From the NCBI GenBank assembly GCA_965199765.1, contig CBDATC010000001.1:1-64000 (forward strand): DNA of 64,000 nucleotides, given 5' to 3'. Source of the stretch: JAPOXR01 sp965199765 (GTDB lineage Bacteria > Pseudomonadota > Alphaproteobacteria > Rhodobacterales > Rhodobacteraceae). Under the pieces are notes generated by a model. That model worked only from the letters and a program-made list of their open reading frames with translations. It was not told the DNA's origin and did no database searches. The position numbers and the translations under genes were made by a program. Shown here in pieces: positions 17,350-26,166 of this stretch. Position 1 is the first letter of the stretch; each line of letters begins with the position of its first letter.

Positions 17350-18366
17350 TTAAATCTCCGCAAGATTAAATTATTAAGAAGGTAATACGCAAAGGCCTTT
17401 CGTGCAAAGATTCTCCGGAAAGGTCGCTCATTATTCAGTTAACGCAGCATAACCAGCTGAGTTACGATGCAGATTATCGCACATTAGTTCAATTCGATAA
17501 CCTAAACAGTGAAGGAACTGGGTGATTTAAACTGACCTTAGCATCAAAAGAGGAGACTATGCGAGTTCCACCGCGCTTCTTTACACATACACATGAATGA
17601 TGATTCGTCCATCATCTGCGAAAATGCAATAGCTCCGCATGGCTGCTTCTGCATTCCGACTTTGGAAAGCACTGGCTGCAACCAGAGAAACCCATCCGGA
17701 TAAACAATGTTTTTCACAGGCCGAAAACAGACTTTGTCCACAACCGCTGACCAAACCTTTAATCGTTCATTCAGACATACAACACAACCATGTCTTTGGC
17801 TAGATGGTCCATCACCGATTTAAAACCGGCGTTGGAAAGGCATGCCGTGTAGATTTTTCCGGTTCCTCCGCTGAAGCGCTGCTGGTTCAAACTGTCGGCT
17901 TCATGGGAACATTCGGAGCCGTCTTGACGCCCCGAAGCTCGAATGCGCGTTTCTGGACCGCGGTCGGATCGGTAGGATGGTCAGGTGGACTGTTGCTGCA
18001 CCCGGAAGCAGAACTTGCTCCAGCGCGAGACCTAACAGATCGTCCATCAGCGTCGGGAAGCAGTGTGCAGGCCGCGCTTCGGCGGTCTTAAGTTTTGCGG
18101 GTCCGGATGTTTCCGCCCTTTCGACCAGGATTTTGCGCTGCGCTATCGCGACGAATCAAAGGATATATCGACTGGCTTGGACGAGGCCCGCAATTTAGTG
18201 TGCCTGTGGTTCTGCAATAACCGAATTTATGCGGTATGTTGTTAATCGAGAGCACGATAAGCTGGATCTTGTCAAAATCCGGCATCCAATTTCGGATACC
18301 GCGAAGCGGTCCGCAGAATCCGCTGCGGAGCTTACAGCGAATTGGTGATTCACAGGGGTGTGGCGC
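17350..18366. other. 1-kb intergenic region without supportable genes
   Basis: Lies between two divergent genes (signalling operon and glnE), so it should contain two promoters; no convincing -35/-10 pair was found. Several short frames overlap between 17804 and 18245 on the plus strand, and a frame of about 60 codons on the minus strand ends at about 17790, but none resembles a known family. The region may hold a decayed gene. Confidence 0.5.
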
Positions 18367-21300
18367 ATGACAAAGATTGCAAAGGTTTGGCTTGATAACA
18401 CCGCATCGTTTCCGCGCCCCGCCAATCCTGAGGCACTGAAAGCCCGCTGGGATCAATGGAGATCAAGCTGCCTTTCGGGCGCGGACGCGGCTTTGGCGGA
18501 ATTTGCCGAGAGCGCGGCCAATTTGGAAATCGCGCGCAATTGTCTCAGCGCCATTTTCGGCAACAGCCAATTTCTGAGTCAAAATCTGATTAATGATCCC
18601 AGCCTCGCACAGGAACTCATTGAGTTGGGTCCCGATGCAATCTGCAGAAACTCTATCGGCGATGTCTGTGATTTCAGCCGTCTCGGCAAGGAATCGACCG
18701 CTGATTTCATGACCAGAATGAGAGTCGCAAAATCACGCGTCGCAACCGCCGCCGCTGTTGCGGACTTTGGGCTGCACTGTCCGGTTTTACAGGTCACAGG
18801 ATGGCTGACGGAATTGGCAGCCGGGGCGCTGCAGGCCAGCTGCTGTCATCTACTGCGCGAGGCCAGCGACCGCGGGCAAGCGAGTTTGCCAGATCCGACG
18901 GCGCCGCATCGAGGCTCTGGATTGGTTGTACTGGGCATGGGTAAGCTTGGCGCATGCGAACTCAATTTTTCCAGTGATGTCGATGTCATCATTCTATTTG
19001 ATGAGCAGTGCGAAGCCGTCCAAAACGGCAGACACCAAAGAATGTTCTCGCGTCTTGCCCGCAATCTTGTCACGCTCATGGCGAAACGTACCGCCAAAGG
19101 ATACGTCTTCCGAACCGATTTGCGATTACGGCCCGATCCCGGATCGACTCCTCCTGCGATCTCGATCGAGCGGGCGCAACGCTATTACCAAACGCTTGGG
19201 CAAACTTGGGAACGGGCGGCAATGATCAAAGCCCGGCCGGTTGCCGGGGACCTTGAAGCGGGACAGGAGTTTCTCGACGCGAACAGCGGCTTTGTCTGGC
19301 GCCGCAACCTGGATTTTCCGGCACTGCGCGACATCCAAGCGATGAAACGACGGATAAATGCGCACAAGGGTGGCGCGCATATTGCCGTTGAAGGCCACAA
19401 TGTCAAGCTAGGGCGGGGCGGAATCCGGGAAATCGAATTTTTAACCCAAACTCGGCAATTGATCTGGGGCGGCCAAAACCGAGCGCTTCGCGGACGGGGC
19501 ACCATGAATATGCTTGAAGCACTGGCGGTTTCCGGGCGCATAAGCGTAAGTGCGGCGACAGAGCTCAAGACCGCCTATCAATTCCTGCGAACCGTCGAAC
19601 ACCGAATTCAGATGGTGGATGACCAGCAAACGCACAGTCTGCCGGATAATCCGGCGGGAATCAGCGATATCTCAATTTTTCTTGGCTTTGAAACGATGGA
19701 GGCCTTCCGCAGTGCGCTGATCAGGCAGCTGAAGACTGTTGAAAGACACTATAACAGCATGTTCGAGCAATCATCATATGATGATGTCAAGGAGCTCATA
19801 CTTGAATTCCAGGATCCGGCGGCGCGCGATATCACCACAAAAAATCTTGAAAAGATGGGCTATGATGATGGTGAAGCCATTTACAACGCTGTCTGCAGCT
19901 GGATCGCCGGCAACATTCGCGCCGCACACACCGGACGCGCGAGGGAGATACTAAAAGAAATCAGCGGTCCGCTGATCAGGGAATTCGCAGGAACGGCGAA
20001 TCCCAGCCAGACATTCGGTCGGTTCCAAGATCTCCTGAGCCGGATGTCTCGAAGCCTCAATCTGCTTTCGTCGATTGCTGCGGAAGCAAGCCTTGTCCCG
20101 CTATTGGCTGACATCATGGGCAACGCACCGCGTCTTGCTGAGTGGATCAGTCAGCAACCTGGACTTATCGAAGGAGTTCTGCATTCCGACTTTGTCCGCC
20201 TTGATCCCACGGCTGATGGCCAAATTGAACCCGAGATCGCCGATGCGGCCCGGCGCGGGCTGGTCCGCCTGTTCTACGAACGCGAGTTCAAGATCAGGCA
20301 AATGGCGGAAGATCTAGCCGATGAAATCGTAACGGTGGCTGGAGAGACACCCGATCTGCAGGAGGTGCTTGACGCGCAACGACGATGGGTCAGAAACCGC
20401 AAGTTCCAGATTGGCATTCACATGCTTCGAGGCGATCTGTCTCCAACTGACGCCGCGAAACCTTTGTCCGGTATCGCGGAAACCTGTCTGATTTCGCTTC
20501 TCGAGCGAATCAAACGGGATTTTGCTGAGGTGCACGGCTTGGTTGATGGAGGTCAACTCGCGGTGCTGGCCTGCGGTCGCCTTGGCAGCCAAGAAATGAC
20601 ATTGTCGTCTGATCTGGATTTGATATTTGTCTATGCACATGCACCAGATGCGGCCGCTTCCGACGGACGCCGTCCGTATCCGCCGACCCAATATTATGCT
20701 AAACTCTGCCGACGTTTTTTGAATGGCGTGACGGCCCCAACCGCTGAAGGAAAATTGTATGAAGTCGATATGAGGTTGCGCCCGAGCGGCAAGTCCGGAC
20801 CAATCGCTTGCTCCATTGAACGGTTCGAATCGTATCAGCGCAACGATGCATGGACATGGGAACATCAAGCCTTGACCCGCGCTCGAGTGATATACGCCGA
20901 GGTCGGACTCAGGAAGCGGCTTAACGCAATCATACGATCAGTTCTGACCAAAGAAAGAGATGCGGTCAGTCTGGCCCAAGATATACGCTCAATGCGTCAG
21001 CGTATCCGAGGCGAACTCGAAGAGGCGAACGAACTGACCATTAAATTTCGGCGAGGCGGTATCCTGGATTTGGAATTCATCGCCCAATTTCTGCAACTCA
21101 AATTCGCTAGCAGCCATGCAGCAATTCTGCTGCGCGATGCATGCACCGTATTTCAAAAGTCCGGGGAACTCGGTTTAATCGACAGCCAAACCGCGGAGGA
21201 ACTCTATAACAGCCTGCAGTTTTGGAGAAATATACAAGGAATCATGCTGCTGACTGTCGAAAGGGACAGACTTGAAGACAATGCGGCGGGAGTTCTAAAG

Positions 21301-21408
21301 AGACTCTTCGGCGGTCAAAGCAGCGATCTTGTTCTCGAATCGATTGCGGAATCAATCTCGGAAACTGCCGACCGGGTTTCGGCGCACTACGAAAACATCA
21401 TCAGATAG
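18367..21408 (+). CDS. glnE: bifunctional glutamine synthetase adenylyltransferase/adenylyl-removing enzyme
   Basis: Adds AMP to glutamine synthetase when nitrogen is plentiful and removes it when nitrogen is scarce, under control of PII protein. About 1013 residues, normal length. Two nucleotidyltransferase domains are seen: the N-terminal adenylyl-removing domain with GMGKLGACELNFSSDVDVII near residue 195 and the C-terminal adenylyltransferase domain with CGRLGSQEMTLSSDLDLIFV near residue 740, each with the DxD metal pair and followed by a GlnD-UR-like helical domain. I choose the ATG at 18367, which has AGGGG nine bases upstream, over a GTG at 18358. It stands alone. Confidence 0.96.
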   Translation: MTKIAKVWLDNTASFPRPANPEALKARWDQWRSSCLSGADAALAEFAESAANLEIARNCLSAIFGNSQFLSQNLINDPSLAQELIELGPDAICRNSIGDVCDFSRLGKESTADFMTRMRVAKSRVATAAAVADFGLHCPVLQVTGWLTELAAGALQASCCHLLREASDRGQASLPDPTAPHRGSGLVVLGMGKLGACELNFSSDVDVIILFDEQCEAVQNGRHQRMFSRLARNLVTLMAKRTAKGYVFRTDLRLRPDPGSTPPAISIERAQRYYQTLGQTWERAAMIKARPVAGDLEAGQEFLDANSGFVWRRNLDFPALRDIQAMKRRINAHKGGAHIAVEGHNVKLGRGGIREIEFLTQTRQLIWGGQNRALRGRGTMNMLEALAVSGRISVSAATELKTAYQFLRTVEHRIQMVDDQQTHSLPDNPAGISDISIFLGFETMEAFRSALIRQLKTVERHYNSMFEQSSYDDVKELILEFQDPAARDITTKNLEKMGYDDGEAIYNAVCSWIAGNIRAAHTGRAREILKEISGPLIREFAGTANPSQTFGRFQDLLSRMSRSLNLLSSIAAEASLVPLLADIMGNAPRLAEWISQQPGLIEGVLHSDFVRLDPTADGQIEPEIADAARRGLVRLFYEREFKIRQMAEDLADEIVTVAGETPDLQEVLDAQRRWVRNRKFQIGIHMLRGDLSPTDAAKPLSGIAETCLISLLERIKRDFAEVHGLVDGGQLAVLACGRLGSQEMTLSSDLDLIFVYAHAPDAAASDGRRPYPPTQYYAKLCRRFLNGVTAPTAEGKLYEVDMRLRPSGKSGPIACSIERFESYQRNDAWTWEHQALTRARVIYAEVGLRKRLNAIIRSVLTKERDAVSLAQDIRSMRQRIRGELEEANELTIKFRRGGILDLEFIAQFLQLKFASSHAAILLRDACTVFQKSGELGLIDSQTAEELYNSLQFWRNIQGIMLLTVERDRLEDNAAGVLKRLFGGQSSDLVLESIAESISETADRVSAHYENIIR

Positions 21409-21420
21409 ATCCCACAGCAT

Positions 21421-21439
21421 AGCACGCTGATGTCGTGCT
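21421..21439. terminator. weak hairpin between convergent glnE and enoyl-CoA hydratase genes
   Basis: AGCACG at 21421-21426 can pair with CGTGCT at 21434-21439 around a seven-base loop, 13 bases after the glnE stop. There is no T-run, so function as a terminator is uncertain. Confidence 0.25.
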
Positions 21440-21468
21440 GCGTTCGCGGATTCAGAAAACCATCGGCA

Positions 21469-22275
21469 TCATGCTTTATTGGGATGCTTGTTTGAGTCTA
21501 AGGCCCAAGCCGGCGGCCTTGATTCGAAAAAAGCTTGAATGCCTTCGGCCGCCTCCCGCCTCTGCAGGCATTTCACCAATTGATCGGCAGTCATCTCGAT
21601 CAACTGGTCGTCAATCCGAAGCCCTAAGCTGATCGCCAGCTCCTTTGCCTGTGCGACCGCCCCAGGGGCGCAGTTTCGGTAAATTTCGGCTTCGTCCCGA
21701 ACAAAGTCGTCCAACTCCTCGTCGGCTGCGGCGGTCTGCACAAGGCCAAGCGATACCGCTGCTTTGCAGTTAATGCGCTGCGCCGACATGAACAGACGCT
21801 TTGCCGCCGAGACGCCGACTTTCGCGACCACATACGGCGAAATCGTAGCGGGAACCAGACCAAGCCGCACTTCGGTGAGCGCAAATTCGGCCGAATGTGC
21901 CGCAATCACTGAATCGCATACTGAAACCAAGCCGACTCCGCCGCCAAAAGCATTGCCCTGCACGCGGCCAATGACCGGTTTGGGAATCCGAAACCATTTG
22001 TTCAACATCTCTGCCAGGCGCCGCGCATGAATGCGGCGGGTTTCAGTCTGTTTAGCGATGTTATCCTTCATCCAAGATATATCCGCACCGGCACAGAATG
22101 TTCGTCCATTCCCGGTCAAAACGATCACGCGAACACTTCGATCAGCTGCCAAATCATCGGCAGTTTGCGAAAGTTCAGCGATCATCGCATCCGAAATCGC
22201 ATTGTGCTTTTCCGGTCGATTCAATGACACAGTCGCGACACCCCATGGTTGCCGCTCAAGCATGAGGGTTTGCAC
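21469..22275 (-). CDS. liuC: enoyl-CoA hydratase family protein, probable methylglutaconyl-CoA hydratase
   Basis: 268-residue crotonase-fold enzyme. In leucine breakdown it would hydrate 3-methylglutaconyl-CoA to HMG-CoA. Seen: SLNRPEKHNAISDAMIAEL, the oxyanion-hole segment GRTFCAGADISWMKD, and GNAFGGGVGLVSVCDSVIA followed by FALTEVRLGLVPATISPYV, with the catalytic Glu in EVRLGLVPA. The last gene of the leucine operon, four bases after the BKACE gene. The specific substrate is inferred from the operon. Confidence 0.88.
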   Translation of the reverse strand: MQTLMLERQPWGVATVSLNRPEKHNAISDAMIAELSQTADDLAADRSVRVIVLTGNGRTFCAGADISWMKDNIAKQTETRRIHARRLAEMLNKWFRIPKPVIGRVQGNAFGGGVGLVSVCDSVIAAHSAEFALTEVRLGLVPATISPYVVAKVGVSAAKRLFMSAQRINCKAAVSLGLVQTAAADEELDDFVRDEAEIYRNCAPGAVAQAKELAISLGLRIDDQLIEMTADQLVKCLQRREAAEGIQAFFESRPPAWALDSNKHPNKA

Positions 22276-22279
22276 GATT

Positions 22280-23197
22280 CTACTCCGCCGCCAAGTCGCG
22301 CTTGATCAGGCCAAGATTCTTTCTGACTTCAGCTGGTCCGATAACTCGTGCTCCCAATGCTTCGACGATGCCGACCGCCTTTTCAACGAGCTGATAATTC
22401 TTCGCCAACACCCCACGCTCCAAATACAAATTGTCCTCTAAACCGACGCGAACATTTCCGCCTGCCAAAACTGCAGCGGCGACATAGGGCATTTGGTGCC
22501 GTCCAAGCGAGAACGCCGAAAATGTCCAGTCCTCAGGAACGTTGTTAACCATCGCTAGAAATGTGTTCAGATCATCGGGCGCACCCCACGGTATGCCCAT
22601 GCAGAGCTGCACCAGCGCCGGCGCTTCAAGAATGTTCTCCCGCACCAGCTGTTTCGCAAGCCATAAATGACCGGTTTCAAAGGCTTCGATTTCAGGCTTC
22701 ACTCCAGATTCGGTTATGAGCCGCCCCATCGCGCGCAACATCCCCGGCGTGTTGATCATCACATAGTCCGCCTCGGCGAAATTCATTGTGCCGCAGTCCA
22801 ACGTGCAGAGTTCGGGATTGCAGGAGATCACATGACGCAAGCGCTCGCCAGCCCCCGCCATGTCCGTTCCTGCATCATCAAGCGGGAGCGGCGACTCGAC
22901 TGAACCGACAGTTAGGTCGCCTCCCATCCCTGCCGTGAGATTCAAAACAACGTCGCAGTCCGCATCCCGAATCCGCTGAGTCACCTCCCGGTAGTATTCG
23001 ACCCGTCTTGACGGTGCTCCGCTTTGCGGGTCGCGCACATGACAATGAACGATCGCCGCACCTGATTTTGCCGCGGCGATGGCGCTTTCAGCGATCTGTT
23101 TCGGTGACCTTGGAACATGCGGACTTCTGTCCTGAGTGCTGCCCGCCCCCGTTATCGCACAGGTGATGAACACCTCTCTATTCATTTCCAAAGGCAT
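22280..23197 (-). CDS. beta-keto acid cleavage enzyme (BKACE, DUF849 family)
   Basis: About 305 residues of the BKACE family (3-keto-5-aminohexanoate cleavage enzyme Kce and relatives). These zinc enzymes transfer an acyl group of a beta-keto acid to CoA using acetyl-CoA and release acetoacetate. The zinc motif VHCHVRD is seen near residue 50, then NLTAGMGG, TLDCGTMNF and GLEDNLYLERGVLAKNYQLV. I start at the ATG at 23197 because GGAG lies six bases upstream; the frame is open to an ATG at 23209. It is not a usual member of a leucine operon; its substrate is unknown. Confidence 0.88.
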   Translation of the reverse strand: MPLEMNREVFITCAITGAGSTQDRSPHVPRSPKQIAESAIAAAKSGAAIVHCHVRDPQSGAPSRRVEYYREVTQRIRDADCDVVLNLTAGMGGDLTVGSVESPLPLDDAGTDMAGAGERLRHVISCNPELCTLDCGTMNFAEADYVMINTPGMLRAMGRLITESGVKPEIEAFETGHLWLAKQLVRENILEAPALVQLCMGIPWGAPDDLNTFLAMVNNVPEDWTFSAFSLGRHQMPYVAAAVLAGGNVRVGLEDNLYLERGVLAKNYQLVEKAVGIVEALGARVIGPAEVRKNLGLIKRDLAAE

Positions 23198-23282
23198 AAT
23201 TTTCTCCATTCGCCATACGGAGCGTTAGACCCAGCTCAGCCGCAAAACCGAATTCCAAAGATCGCTGCTGCGGAGTTCTTTG

Positions 23283-24146
23283 TCATGATTCGCCAATCAG
23301 TGCCGCTGCCTTGCCGGTTGCGCTTACCAAAGCCGCATTATCCAGTCCTGTGGCAAAACCGAGTTCGGTCAAGGTGGTGTGCACTTTCAATGTATCAGCG
23401 TTTCCGGGTGCGCCGGGTGCGAACGGACAGCCTCCCAGACCTCCAATCGATGTATCAAAGGTTCGGACACCAAGCTCAATCGCGGTTCGGATATTCTCAA
23501 TCACGTTGCCGCCTGTGTCATGAAAATGACCGGCAAGCTTCTCTGCCGGCAGCGCATGCAGAACGGCGCGTATCATCTCTCCGATCGTCTCTGCTCGCCC
23601 GGCGCCGATCGTATCGCCCAACGAAATCTCATAGCAGCCCAGCTGACTGAGTCTAGCCGCAATCATCGCAACCTGCTTCGGTTTGGTTGGGCCGTCAAAA
23701 GGGCAAGCGACCGCACAAGAAATATAGCCGCGCACCGGGAATCCGCGCAGTTCGGAAGCTTTGCAAACGTGGCTGATCCTTTCAAGGCTTTCTTCGACGG
23801 AAGAATTGGTGTTTGCTCGGGCAAACCCTTCCGCAGCTGATGCAAAGACGGCTACTTCGTCCACTCCCGCTTCAACCGCCGCGTCCAAACCTCGCAAGTT
23901 TGGAATCAGCGCGGCGTAACTAACTTGGCTAGAACGCTGAATCGATTGGAAAACATGCCGACTGTCCGCCATCTGCGGAACGCGTTTCGAACTGACGAAG
24001 CTGCCGCACTCAATGCGGCGGAATCCACAAACCGAAAGCGCATTGATCAGGTCAACCTTCCGGTCTGCCGAAATCAGCTTGGATTCATTCTGCAGCCCAT
24101 CACGCGGGCCAACCTCAACCAATTCGATCATGTTTCGGCTGGTCAT
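23283..24146 (-). CDS. liuE: hydroxymethylglutaryl-CoA lyase
   Basis: Last step of leucine breakdown: splits HMG-CoA to acetyl-CoA and acetoacetate. 287 residues with a TIM-barrel pattern: EVGPRDGLQNES near the N terminus (catalytic Arg and metal-binding Asp), the metal-binding HFHDT near residue 205, and the family signature around IGGLGGCPFAPGAPGN with the catalytic cysteine. The ATG overlaps the stop of the carboxylase alpha gene by four bases. Confidence 0.95.
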   Translation of the reverse strand: MTSRNMIELVEVGPRDGLQNESKLISADRKVDLINALSVCGFRRIECGSFVSSKRVPQMADSRHVFQSIQRSSQVSYAALIPNLRGLDAAVEAGVDEVAVFASAAEGFARANTNSSVEESLERISHVCKASELRGFPVRGYISCAVACPFDGPTKPKQVAMIAARLSQLGCYEISLGDTIGAGRAETIGEMIRAVLHALPAEKLAGHFHDTGGNVIENIRTAIELGVRTFDTSIGGLGGCPFAPGAPGNADTLKVHTTLTELGFATGLDNAALVSATGKAAALIGES

Positions 24147-26155
24147 GTTCGATCCGCATCCGATGAAATTATCGAAATGATTTCAGCTCCATCCGTCACT
24201 TGTGCTCCCTTGCACAAATGCACCTTGTCTACAAAACCTCCGCATGGAGCAGAGAGCGTCAGCTCCATCTTCATGGCTTCCATAGTGACCAAGACTTGAC
24301 CATCGTCAACGATGTCTCCGGGCTGCACATGAATGGTGCGCACAACCGCTGGCATCGGCGCTCGAATCGTTCCGTCGCTTGATTGTGCAACTTGCGCCGC
24401 CCCTTGAGATTCCGCTTCGGAAAAACTCCAAATTCCTTCATGAAAGACATGCACAAAATTGTCTTTCTTCATGACACGCCCTTCAATCGATTCGCCATTG
24501 ATCCGCCAGCGTCCGCCACTAAATCGACAGCACAGTGTTTCCTTCGCGCAGCGAATGGTCAGGCTGACATTCGAATGAACCGTAACCTCAACAGCTTTTT
24601 CCTCGTTACCGGCAACAAGATTCAAAGTGCGGTTCAAAGGCTGCCATAGCGCGAAGCCGATTTCCTTCGCATTTTGCCCCGGCAGGCCAAATATCCCGAT
24701 TGCGGCCAACGCCAATACGGTCGCGGAAGGGACCGCCGCGGCTGCGTCAAGGTTGTATTTTCTTGCAATGGTCCCGGTATCAAACTGGGCGCTTATGAAT
24801 TCAGCGGTATCAATCAGATCCTGTAAAAACGCTAAATTCGATGGAATTCCACGGATTTCCGCCTCACCTAAAGCTGAGGCGAGAACCTGTCTTGCTTCCT
24901 CGCGCGTTTCGCCCCGTGCAACGAATTTGCAAATCATCGGATCATAATACGGACTGACGGTGTCGCCGGCCTCGACTCCAGAATCGACGCGAACATCCGA
25001 TGGCATTGCGAAGCGGGTCAGCCTTCCAGCGGCTGGAAGAAATTGATTGGCTGGATTCTCCGCGTAGATCCGAGCTTCGACAGCAGATCCCGCAATCCGC
25101 AGTTCGTTCGGGCAAAACGAATCGAGCGGCTGTCCGGCGGCCGCACGAATCTGCCATTCCACCAGATCAATCCCCAGCACAGTCTCGGTGACCGGATGCT
25201 CGACCTGCAGCCGTGTATTCATCTCCATGAACCAAAACCTGCTTGGATGAAGCCCGTCGGATCCATCGGCGATGAACTCCATGGTTCCGGCGCCGATATA
25301 ACCAATCGCCTGTGCGCCATCGGTCGCAGCGCTGCAGATCGCAGCACGGAATTCCTCGCTAATGCCTGGAGCTGGCGATTCTTCGATTACCTTTTGGTAG
25401 CGCCTTTGCAGAGTGCAATCGCGCTCGAAAAGATGAGTGACCTTGCCATGCCTGTCGGCGAAAATCTGCACTTCAATGTGCCGCGGACACTGAACCAGAC
25501 GCTCGATTATGACGTCGTCGCTGCCGAATGCGGCATAGGATTCCCTCTTGGCCTCGGCGAGTCGGGACAAAAATTCACCTGCGGTCTGCGCGATTCGCAT
25601 CCCTTTTCCGCCACCGCCCGCGGCCGCCTTTATGAGGGCTGGAAAGCCGATTTTCTGCGCTTCGCTTTGTAAACGGGTCCTGCTCTGATCCCTGCCGTGA
25701 TAGCCGGGAACCACCGGAACCCCCGCTGCTTCCATCAGCCTCTTTGCGGAGTTCTTAAGTCCCATCGCTCTTATGGCCGACGCAGGCGGTCCGATGAAGA
25801 TTAGTCCAGCTTCTGCACAGGCATCTGCGAACTCTGGATTCTCTGACAAGAATCCGTAACCGGGATGAATTGCGGATGCGCCGCTCTCAACCGCAGCCGA
25901 GATCACTCTTTCGATATTGAGGTAACTCGCGGCTGCCTCCGGCGGGCCAATGCAAATAGCTTCATCTGCCGAACGCACATGCAGCGCATCTTTATCGACT
26001 TCGGAATAAACCGCGACTGTTAAAATCCCAAGCCTACGGGCTGTCCGTATAATCCGCACAGCGATTTCTCCGCGGTTGGCGACAAGCAGTTTGCGGAACA
26101 GCGCCGAATCCGAATCGGAAGTGAAAACTGAATACTGCGCGGTTCTGCCCATCAA
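24143..26155 (-). CDS. liuD: methylcrotonyl-CoA carboxylase alpha (biotin-containing) subunit
   Basis: 670-residue biotin-dependent carboxylase subunit. The N-terminal biotin carboxylase part starts with LFRKLLVANRGEIAVRIIRT and includes the ATP-grasp loop AAAGGGGKGMRI and EMNTRLQVEHPVTE; a middle BT domain follows; the C-terminal biotin carrier domain has EAMKM with biotin on K629. Together with the beta subunit it carboxylates 3-methylcrotonyl-CoA. Domain layout alone cannot exclude acetyl/propionyl or geranyl-CoA carboxylase, but the operon (isovaleryl-CoA dehydrogenase, HMG-CoA lyase) makes the methylcrotonyl role clear. Confidence 0.94.
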   Translation of the reverse strand: MMGRTAQYSVFTSDSDSALFRKLLVANRGEIAVRIIRTARRLGILTVAVYSEVDKDALHVRSADEAICIGPPEAAASYLNIERVISAAVESGASAIHPGYGFLSENPEFADACAEAGLIFIGPPASAIRAMGLKNSAKRLMEAAGVPVVPGYHGRDQSRTRLQSEAQKIGFPALIKAAAGGGGKGMRIAQTAGEFLSRLAEAKRESYAAFGSDDVIIERLVQCPRHIEVQIFADRHGKVTHLFERDCTLQRRYQKVIEESPAPGISEEFRAAICSAATDGAQAIGYIGAGTMEFIADGSDGLHPSRFWFMEMNTRLQVEHPVTETVLGIDLVEWQIRAAAGQPLDSFCPNELRIAGSAVEARIYAENPANQFLPAAGRLTRFAMPSDVRVDSGVEAGDTVSPYYDPMICKFVARGETREEARQVLASALGEAEIRGIPSNLAFLQDLIDTAEFISAQFDTGTIARKYNLDAAAAVPSATVLALAAIGIFGLPGQNAKEIGFALWQPLNRTLNLVAGNEEKAVEVTVHSNVSLTIRCAKETLCCRFSGGRWRINGESIEGRVMKKDNFVHVFHEGIWSFSEAESQGAAQVAQSSDGTIRAPMPAVVRTIHVQPGDIVDDGQVLVTMEAMKMELTLSAPCGGFVDKVHLCKGAQVTDGAEIISIISSDADRT

Positions 26156-26166
26156 GCGTCAACCGG

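Noticed and set aside
17804..18245. Three overlapping plus-strand frames of 60-95 codons upstream of glnE.
   Set aside because: They overlap in different frames, lack ribosome sites and resemble no known protein; recorded only as a gene-free region.
18358..18366. GTG start for glnE three codons before the ATG.
   Set aside because: The AGGGG ribosome-binding segment is correctly spaced for the ATG at 18367, and overlaps too closely with the GTG.
24143..26155. Reading of the biotin carboxylase subunit as propionyl-CoA or acetyl-CoA carboxylase.
   Set aside because: The operon with isovaleryl-CoA dehydrogenase, a matching carboxyltransferase and HMG-CoA lyase fits only leucine breakdown.
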